From an uncultured Anaerolineae bacterium (GTDB lineage: Bacteria; Chloroflexota; Anaerolineae; Anaerolineales; Villigracilaceae), in assembly GCA_903854805.1 (NCBI GenBank), contig CAINXK010000143.1, positions 1 through 20,622 of the forward strand: a stretch of DNA of 20,622 bases, in the 5' to 3' direction. Below, one piece after another: positions 15,234-20,622 of this stretch. Made by a program: the position numbers and the translations under genes. Each line of letters starts with the position of its first letter. Within the stretch, counting starts at the first letter, position 1. A model generated the notes under the pieces. The model saw only the letters and a program-made list of their open reading frames with translations. It searched no databases and had not been told where the DNA came from.

Positions 15234-16274
15234 TTAACTTCGCCCGCGCATGCGTGGATCCAGTACGTCTCGCAGAGCATCGCCGACCAGGTTCCAACCC
15301 ATCACGAACAAAACCAGGGTGATACCTGGCCAGACCACAATATACCAGTACACATTCAGACTGGTGATCCAGTTACGCGCAAAAGAGAGCACCTGACCCC
15401 AGTCAGCGTAGCCCACTTCGGTACCAATTCCCAAGAATGAGAGCGCAGCGAAGCTGAGTACCACGTCACCAATGGCGAGCGAGGCCAGCACCAGGGTGGG
15501 GAAGATAGCATTGGGGATGATGTGCCGGAAAAGGATACGGCTGTCCTTGACACCCACGACTTTGGCAGCCAGGATGTAATCGCGCTCTTTGACCGAAAGG
15601 ATATCACCTCGAATAAAGCGGGCATAACCCATCCAACCAAAGGCAATCAGGGCGGTCATAACCGGGATAAGACTTTTCCCAATTCGGGGTGTCAGCACTG
15701 CCGCCAGAATCAGAGCCGCCAGCAAGCTCGGCAGAATGAGAAGCACATCCACCAGACGCATCATGATATTGTCGACGATACCGCCATAGTAAGCTGAGAT
15801 GGAACCATACATGATCCCAATCACCAGGGTAGCAATCGTGACCATCAGCCCGGTGTAAAAAGCAGTGCGAGTGCCCCAAACACAATAATAGAAAATATCA
15901 TATTGCCCTTCAGATGTACCCCAAAGATGGACCCACTTATCGTTGCCGGTCACAGCTTGGTACCAAAAGGGAATTGGCGGGGCATTACGTTTCCATTCTG
16001 AGCCCATCGGTTTGGGATCTGAACTGAAACCATCGCGAGGGATAGAGTAGGGATCCTTGCCTTTGGCAGTGGGCGCAATTACAGGCGCAGCCAGCGCAAC
16101 CAGAACAAAGAAAGAAATCAACAGCAATCCAATGATGGATGCGGGAGTCTTGAGCAGCCCCATCAGGACGCGATAATTCTCAGGCCCAACAAAGCGTTCA
16201 AACCAGCCGATCTTACGTGTCGAAAAGGTTGCCGCCAGCAGGCTGTTATCACCAGAAGGAAGGTTTTCTGCCAT
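15234..16274 (-). CDS. Oligopeptide ABC transporter permease, OppC type
   Basis: A 346-residue inner-membrane protein. It has an N-terminal helix (about 42-68), a long extracytoplasmic loop (about 75-135) with aromatic residues that exceeds most OppC loops, and five further helices. The EAA coupling loop that contacts the ATPases is ERDYILAAKVVGVKDSRIL followed by HIIPNA. The end VLDPRMRGRS is typical. The ATG has GAGGAG eight bases before it, and that site overlaps the stop codon of the preceding OppB-type gene. It pairs with the OppB-type permease. Confidence 0.93.
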   Translation of the reverse strand: MAENLPSGDNSLLAATFSTRKIGWFERFVGPENYRVLMGLLKTPASIIGLLLISFFVLVALAAPVIAPTAKGKDPYSIPRDGFSSDPKPMGSEWKRNAPPIPFWYQAVTGNDKWVHLWGTSEGQYDIFYYCVWGTRTAFYTGLMVTIATLVIGIMYGSISAYYGGIVDNIMMRLVDVLLILPSLLAALILAAVLTPRIGKSLIPVMTALIAFGWMGYARFIRGDILSVKERDYILAAKVVGVKDSRILFRHIIPNAIFPTLVLASLAIGDVVLSFAALSFLGIGTEVGYADWGQVLSFARNWITSLNVYWYIVVWPGITLVLFVMGWNLVGDALRDVLDPRMRGRS

Positions 16275-16285
16275 TTAATATCTCC

Positions 16286-17350
16286 TCAGGAGAGCCGCAC
16301 GCGCGGATCAACGACTGCGTATAAAATGTCCACTACCAGGTTGGCCACAATCAGGATAAAACCGATAAAGATCGCAAAGCCCAGCACAGACACAACATCC
16401 AGATTGACGGCAGCACGCGCAGCAGCCGAACCAATCCCGGGAAAATTAAAGACGGTTTCTGTAATGGTAACCCCGCCCAACAAACCAACGACCGTGCCGC
16501 CAGCCAGGGTTACGACCGGGATCATGGCGTTAGGTTGGGCATGCTTATAAATAACATCCCGTTCCGGTAGGCCTTTGGCACGCGCAGTAGTGACGTATTC
16601 CATGCGCAGGGTCTCCAACATGGATGAACGCGTGACACGCAGGAAGGTAGCCCAACTGATATACGAGAGAGTCAATATGGGCAGCACCATGTGACGCAGG
16701 GCATCCAGGAAGATGTCAAAGCGGCCATTGAGCAGAGCGTCAATACTGATCAGAGAAGTATAGTGATGAAAGGCGGGCAGCGTAACCTGGCGCATAAAAT
16801 CATCTGTCAGGCGTCCCGGCGAAAACCACCTTAGATTGGCATAGAAAAACATCAGCACCAATAAACCAAAAACAAAGGTCGGGAAAGATGTTCCGATAAT
16901 ACTGAACATACGCGCCACCTGGTCAAAAATGCCGTTGTGGTGCACAGCAGACTGTACACCCAGCCAGATGCCCACCAAGATCATGGGTGCTACCGTCCAG
17001 AGGGTCAGATCGAGAGTGTTCGGGAAGCGATTCTTGATCAATTCGCTGACGGGCTGGGATGAGCTGCGAGAATAACCCAGATCACCAAAGACAATCCCAC
17101 CGGTGCGTTCGCCAGTCAACGGATCGACCACGCCCACCATCCAACGCCAATACTGCTCATAAAATGGGCGGTCGAGCCCATAGCGCTTGATGATACCTTC
17201 GATAGCCTTTTCGTTCTTCGGAAAATCGCGCACATACAGTGCGGATCGTTCAACTGGCGAAAGCAGTTGAAGCATCATAAAGATCAACATCGTGACGCCA
17301 AACAATAAAACTGGCACCAACAGCAAACGGCGAATGATAAACGTTGTCAT
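16286..17350 (-). CDS. Oligopeptide ABC transporter permease, OppB type
   Basis: A 354-residue inner-membrane protein with six helices: the first is IIRRLLLVPVLLFGVTMLIF (residues 5-24), then a long extracytoplasmic segment to about residue 110 (RYGLDRP, FGDLGYS), and the core of five helices. The EAA loop is EYVTTARAKGLPERDVIY then AQPNAMIPV. The C-terminus VVDPRVRLS is usual. GAGGAAAACCG precedes the ATG. It lies 132 bases after the first solute-binding gene and 11 bases before the OppC-type gene; these two form the only permease pair in the window. Confidence 0.94.
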   Translation of the reverse strand: MTTFIIRRLLLVPVLLFGVTMLIFMMLQLLSPVERSALYVRDFPKNEKAIEGIIKRYGLDRPFYEQYWRWMVGVVDPLTGERTGGIVFGDLGYSRSSSQPVSELIKNRFPNTLDLTLWTVAPMILVGIWLGVQSAVHHNGIFDQVARMFSIIGTSFPTFVFGLLVLMFFYANLRWFSPGRLTDDFMRQVTLPAFHHYTSLISIDALLNGRFDIFLDALRHMVLPILTLSYISWATFLRVTRSSMLETLRMEYVTTARAKGLPERDVIYKHAQPNAMIPVVTLAGGTVVGLLGGVTITETVFNFPGIGSAAARAAVNLDVVSVLGFAIFIGFILIVANLVVDILYAVVDPRVRLS

Positions 17351-17372
17351 CGGTTTTCCTCAAAATATTTTT

Positions 17373-17426
17373 ATTTTGTCATCCGGAGCGCAGCTGAAGA
17401 TTCATCTGCACTCCGCAAGGCAAAAT
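17373..17426. repeat. Imperfect inverted repeat, dispersed-repeat-like
   Basis: ATTTTG and CAAAAT at the ends enclose GGAGCGCAG and CTGCACTCC, which pair with one mismatch. The core TTTGTCATCCGGAGCGCAG resembles a short sequence (GTCATCC-GAGCGCAGCG) that I know as a widely scattered intergenic repeat in bacteria. Only one copy is visible here. It lies between the solute-binding and OppB-type genes. Confidence 0.45.
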
Positions 17427-17441
17427 GCTGTCATTATAAAT

Positions 17442-17463
17442 GGGGGCCTGTTGCCAGGCCCCC
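17442..17463 (-). terminator. GC-rich hairpin after the first solute-binding gene
   Basis: A perfect 9-bp stem (17442-17450 with 17455-17463) with a TTGC loop, 19 bases after the stop of the binding-protein gene. The following - strand sequence is AT-rich (ATTTATAATG) but lacks a T-run. In many ABC operons such a stem reduces read-through to the permeases or protects the upstream mRNA; that role here is inferred. Confidence 0.6.
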
Positions 17464-17482
17464 ACCTTACAAACACTTGAAC

Positions 17483-19471
17483 TTAGTTCTTGAACATGGT
17501 GTAGTAATAGAAGCCGGGGAAGATCGGATTCAGGATCTGTCCACCAACCCAGCGTTGGGCGAAGCCGTGGCCAGTGGGGAGCACCATCGGGGTACCAACA
17601 GCCAGATCATAGTAGAGCTGATTGGCTTCCTTATAGATCTCACCGCGCTTGGCCGGATCGAGTTCAGCAACACCTCTATCCAGGATGGCCTTGAACTGAG
17701 CCTTGACATCCGCGGGCAGAGCCTGGCGACCACCATAGGTACCGGTGGTGTAGGGCTGGTACCAGTTGTGCGGGTCGTGAATATCTTCCAACCAGCCACC
17801 GGTCATGATCGGGAGCAGCTTGGCACGCTGAGCGCGCAGGTAAGCGGCCCACGGCAAACCGAGGGTTTCGAGTTGGAACTTGGGGTTGACAGTAGCCAGG
17901 TTGCCGGCCAGAATTTCAGCAGTAGTCTGGCGGGTGGGATTGCCCTGGTTGTAAGCCATCTGGATGCGGAAACCAACATCCCAGAGCGACTTGCCATCAG
18001 AAGATTTGAGCGTGGAAGCCTTGAAAGCTTCTTCGCACTTGGCAAGATCAGTGGTGTAATGCGGGGTATCGTTGAAGAAACCAGGCATGCCAGGCAGGGT
18101 CAGCTGGAAGGACTGTGTAGCTTCACCCTTGTAAACATCATTGATCAGAGTTTCCCAATCAAAGCAGTACGAGAAACCCTTGCGGACATTGACATCCGAG
18201 AAGAAATCCTGGGGGATACCGTTGCCGTCCAACTGGCCGGAACCGATGTAGGGGTTCGGGCTGGCTTTGTCGCTGGCGATATTCCAGTTATACAGGATCA
18301 CATCCTGGGAAATGGTGGGGCGACCCAGACGCACTCGGAAGGGCTGATTGGGATCGGTCACTTCGCAGGGCTTGTAAGCATTGGTGGTAATGTCAAAGAC
18401 ACACTTCTCGCCAACGAGGGCATCCATCTGTGAGCGATTCGCAGATGGGACGGTCGCAAAGTCTGCATCACCAGCTTGCATCATGGCAAAGCGGGTACCC
18501 CATTCGGGGACAGCCTTGGCAACGATACGGCTCAGCTTGGCAGGACCAGCAAAGTAATCAGCGTTAGCAGAAAGGATATATTCTTCACCCTGCTTGAGGC
18601 TATCGAGCTTGAAGGGGCCAGTGCCGTTTGCAATTGTGGAAATCGGGTCATCAGCGGAAGCCATACCGTAGAAGTTCTGCCAGGTATCGCAGCTGCCATC
18701 CCAACCCTTGTTAGCAACAACCCATTTCTGTTCCAGGATTGAGCCCCAGCTCTGGGCAATAGTTGCCAGGAACGGGCCCCAACCCTGAGCCAGGGTCATG
18801 GTGACGGTGCCAGCGGCATCATCAGCAACGATGGCGGCTTTAGTTTTTTCGCAGGCAGCTTTAACAGCAACCGCATCAAACTTGGAAAGCGCTTCGCGAT
18901 CATCATAGAGGGTGCCATTGGGATCGACAACAACAGAGATATCATCTGTGCCAACGCCAAAGAACGGTTCGGTCAACAGCCACTGCGGGGAGGAAGTGCC
19001 ACCCTGCAGCAGGCCACGTTGGAAGGAGTAAGCCACATCGCTGGCGGTCAATTCAGCGCCATCGTGGAACTTGACACCCTTGCGAATTTTGAAGACCCAG
19101 GAGGTTCCATCAGCAGAGGTTGTCCATGATTCGGCCAGCATTGGCACGAATTTATCGGTGGCTTCGCCATCATAGAACACCAGGGTGCTGTAAACATTCT
19201 GGATGATTTCGCCACTGGCAGTATCGTAAGCCAGGGCGGGATCGAGGGTATCGATACTAACTTCAGATTCGGCGATCGTCATGGTCGTCGTATCTTTCGA
19301 CTTGAATTCAGTAGCCGGGGGGCTGGTAGGCGTCACTTCAACAATTTGTGGGGCGCCGGCAACAACCACGGTCTGGACGATAGTCTGGGGAGTGGCGGGG
19401 GCGCCACCGCAGGCAGACAGCAGCATGCTCGCTACCATGAGCAGGCTCAGTACAATAAATAGTTTACGCAT
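17483..19471 (-). CDS. Solute-binding lipoprotein, family 5 (OppA type)
   Basis: A 662-residue secreted lipoprotein that would capture peptides or similar solutes for the permease pair. The signal peptide ends with the lipobox LLSAC (lipid Cys21), followed by a Thr/Pro-rich linker. Family-5 features: DTLDPALAYDTASGEIIQNVYSTL, AESWTTSADGTSWVFKIRKGVKFHDG, LTASDVAYSFQR, FKLDSLKQGEEYILSANADYF, and VRKGFSYCFDW. Six Cys residues follow the lipid Cys. The frame is open five codons upstream (GTG at 19486), but AGGAG seven bases before the ATG at 19471 sets the start. It follows the oppF-type gene after 91 bases that contain a leader ORF. The specificity cannot be read from sequence. Confidence 0.92.
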   Translation of the reverse strand: MRKLFIVLSLLMVASMLLSACGGAPATPQTIVQTVVVAGAPQIVEVTPTSPPATEFKSKDTTTMTIAESEVSIDTLDPALAYDTASGEIIQNVYSTLVFYDGEATDKFVPMLAESWTTSADGTSWVFKIRKGVKFHDGAELTASDVAYSFQRGLLQGGTSSPQWLLTEPFFGVGTDDISVVVDPNGTLYDDREALSKFDAVAVKAACEKTKAAIVADDAAGTVTMTLAQGWGPFLATIAQSWGSILEQKWVVANKGWDGSCDTWQNFYGMASADDPISTIANGTGPFKLDSLKQGEEYILSANADYFAGPAKLSRIVAKAVPEWGTRFAMMQAGDADFATVPSANRSQMDALVGEKCVFDITTNAYKPCEVTDPNQPFRVRLGRPTISQDVILYNWNIASDKASPNPYIGSGQLDGNGIPQDFFSDVNVRKGFSYCFDWETLINDVYKGEATQSFQLTLPGMPGFFNDTPHYTTDLAKCEEAFKASTLKSSDGKSLWDVGFRIQMAYNQGNPTRQTTAEILAGNLATVNPKFQLETLGLPWAAYLRAQRAKLLPIMTGGWLEDIHDPHNWYQPYTTGTYGGRQALPADVKAQFKAILDRGVAELDPAKRGEIYKEANQLYYDLAVGTPMVLPTGHGFAQRWVGGQILNPIFPGFYYYTMFKN

Positions 19472-19529
19472 CTTTCTTCTCCTCACGAATTAAAAATTTG
19501 AAAGTAAATGGACTGGAAATAGCATACAT
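19464..19529 (-). CDS. Possible 21-residue leader ORF overlapping the oppA start
   Basis: ATG at 19529 opens a 21-codon frame whose TAA lies just inside the first codons of the binding-protein gene (the frame reads GAT-GCG-TAA across its ATG). It has no ribosome-binding site at normal spacing, and the peptide (MYAISSPFTFKF and a charged end) matches nothing I know. It may be chance, but its stop position could couple translation to the gene that follows. Confidence 0.25.
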   Translation of the reverse strand: MYAISSPFTFKFLIREEKKDA

Positions 19530-19547
19530 CAATGTTAGTGTGTAAAA

Positions 19548-19558
19548 CCACCTCCTTT
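19548..19558 (-). promoter_or_regulatory. Orphan Shine-Dalgarno-like sequence (AAAGGAGGTGG)
   Basis: An almost perfect anti-16S complement stands in the leader, 21 bases before the short leader ORF and about 80 bases before the binding-protein start. No start codon lies at the usual 5-10 base spacing. It may stabilise the mRNA or act as a standby site, or be incidental. Confidence 0.35.
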
Positions 19559-19562
19559 ACGT

Positions 19563-20549
19563 TTATTTAACCAGATGACAGGCTACAAAATGACCCGGAG
19601 TAATCTCGCGGAAAGCAGGCTGCTCCACATCACACAATCCCTTTTGAACAATTGGGCAGCGTGTACGGAACCGGCAGCCGGAGGGTGGATTAACAGGGGA
19701 TGGTACATCACCCTCCAGGATAGTACGTTGGCGTTTTTCTTCCAGCAACGGGTCGGGAATGGGGACTGCCGAAAGTAAAGCCTGGGAGTAAGGGTGCAGC
19801 GGGCTCCGATAAAGGGTGGCCCGGTCTGCCAATTCCACGATAATACCAAGATACATTACCGCCACACGGTCGCTGATGTGTTTGACCATCGAAAGATCAT
19901 GCGCGATAAACAAATAAGTAAGGCCAAATTGGTGCTGCAAATCTTCCAACAGGTTGACCACCTGCGCCTGGATCGAAACATCCAGAGCGGAGATGGGTTC
20001 ATCGCAAACGATGAAGTCGGGCTGGAGCGCCAAGGCGCGGGCAATACCAATGCGTTGGCGTTGACCGCCGGAAAATTCGTGGGGGTACCGAGTTGAGAAA
20101 GCCGGATTAAGATTGACTTTTTCCAGTAATTCAGCAACGCGCTTTTCAATTTCCCCAGGGGAGGCGGCATTGTGAACCATGAGCGGCTCGCCAATGATTT
20201 CGCCGACTGTCATGCGTGGATTCAGACTGGCATACGGATCTTGAAAGATCATCTGGATCTTCTTGCGCATGTGGCGCAGCTCTTCGCCTTTTAACTTTGC
20301 CAGGTCAACATCACCAAAATGAACGCTGCCTGAAGTTGGTTTGTATAATTGCAGAATGGTGCGCCCAGTGGTGGATTTACCGCAACCGGACTCTCCAACA
20401 AGACCAAGGGTCTCGCCTTTATAGACATCAAACGAAACACCATCGACCGCATGTACAGCGCCTACCTGGCGCTGAAATACGCCTCGATAGATGGGGAAAT
20501 GCTTAACGAGCTTATCCACCCTGAGTAGGACTTCTTTATTGTTTTCCAC
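19563..20549 (-). CDS. Oligopeptide ABC transporter ATP-binding protein, OppF type (first copy)
   Basis: A 328-residue cytoplasmic ATPase. Walker A is GESGCGKST (52-60), the signature SGGQRQR (160-166), Walker B plus D-loop [11 protein letters not shown] (180-190), and the C-terminal oligopeptide extension CRFRTRCP with further Cys residues. The start is GTG (20547-20549), preceded by GGGAGGG at about eight bases; its first base is the last base of the preceding TAG, so the two genes are translationally coupled. It is followed by the first solute-binding gene, and may belong to that unit or to an upstream transporter whose permeases lie outside the window. Confidence 0.92.
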   Translation of the reverse strand: MENNKEVLLRVDKLVKHFPIYRGVFQRQVGAVHAVDGVSFDVYKGETLGLVGESGCGKSTTGRTILQLYKPTSGSVHFGDVDLAKLKGEELRHMRKKIQMIFQDPYASLNPRMTVGEIIGEPLMVHNAASPGEIEKRVAELLEKVNLNPAFSTRYPHEFSGGQRQRIGIARALALQPDFIVCDEPISALDVSIQAQVVNLLEDLQHQFGLTYLFIAHDLSMVKHISDRVAVMYLGIIVELADRATLYRSPLHPYSQALLSAVPIPDPLLEEKRQRTILEGDVPSPVNPPSGCRFRTRCPIVQKGLCDVEQPAFREITPGHFVACHLVK

Positions 20550-20622
20550 TAGCGAGCCCTCCCGGTTTTGACATCAACGAAACAGGCGACACGATGGTCG
20601 GGCCCCACAGTTTCCAGTTCAG
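20549..20622 (-). CDS. C-terminal end of an OppD-type ATP-binding protein (partial)
   Basis: The last 23 codons of a gene that enters from the right edge. The frame reads [23 protein letters not shown] and then TAG. The GPDHRVACF segment is the usual end of OppD/DppD-type ATPases, where it closes the Cys-containing C-terminal extension. The stop codon shares one base with the GTG start of the OppF-type gene, which is the expected oppD-oppF order. The bulk of the gene is outside the window, so the assignment rests on this short tail and its neighbour. Confidence 0.7.
   Translation of the reverse strand, partial: ELETVGPDHRVACFVDVKTGRAR

Noticed and set aside
17477..18433. 318-codon + strand ORF opposite the first solute-binding gene
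   Set aside because: It lies fully inside a well-recognised gene in the other direction and its translation has no known motif; it reflects the codon bias of the sense gene.
1..20622. Mobile element, phage or CRISPR array
   Set aside because: I saw no transposase, integrase or phage gene, no terminal repeats, and no regularly spaced direct repeats.

Overview
The window looks like a chromosomal segment of a Chloroflexota bacterium, most likely class Anaerolineae. This placement is inference. It rests on two ~660-residue family-5 solute-binding lipoproteins with large oligopeptide-type ABC gene sets, a cyclic-nucleotide-binding/DUF1003 fusion, a double-length ThyX, and a zinc-ribbon/TPR protein. 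I see no phage, transposase, integrase or CRISPR array.

Layout. Bases 1-2168 are read on the + strand: tRNA-Arg(GCG) with a good sigma-70-like promoter and an intrinsic terminator, surE, and a cNMP-binding/DUF1003 membrane protein. A hairpin with A- and T-runs on its two sides (about 2165-2210) separates this block from everything else, which is read on the - strand. The following is listed in transcription order, from high to low coordinates. (1) A large oligopeptide-type ABC region: the last 23 codons of an oppD-like ATPase, an oppF-like ATPase, a solute-binding lipoprotein, two permeases, a membrane-anchored c-type cytochrome, a second solute-binding lipoprotein, a second oppD/oppF pair, and a response regulator. 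(2) tRNA-Gln(TTG) with a strong terminator. (3) glmU. (4) A folate and pyrimidine group: cdd, folK, a small STAS-like protein and folP. (5) A zinc-ribbon/TPR protein and a tandem-domain thyX.

How the genes fit together. FolK and FolP are successive steps toward dihydrofolate. ThyX uses methylene-tetrahydrofolate to make dTMP, and Cdd recycles cytidines toward uridines, so the 2.4-7.6 kb block is centred on folate and thymidylate. GlmU makes UDP-GlcNAc for the envelope. The ABC region would import peptides or similar solutes. It has one permease pair but two binding proteins and two ATPase pairs, and it carries an unexpected cytochrome c whose stop codon overlaps an in-frame ATG of the second binding protein (ATGA).

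Most notable points. The tandem ThyX has complementary motif loss: domain 1 keeps the S-T-R-Y end but lacks RHR, and domain 2 keeps RHR but lacks the S-x-R-Y end. The cytochrome with CX2CH and CX4CH motifs is embedded in the opp operon. The 5' leader of oppA contains a near-perfect Shine-Dalgarno with no suitably spaced start and a short overlapping ORF. There are several intergenic hairpins. Four genes (folK, the second oppD, the cytochrome and the first oppF) begin with TTG or GTG, and several starts were re-chosen from the ribosome-binding sites.
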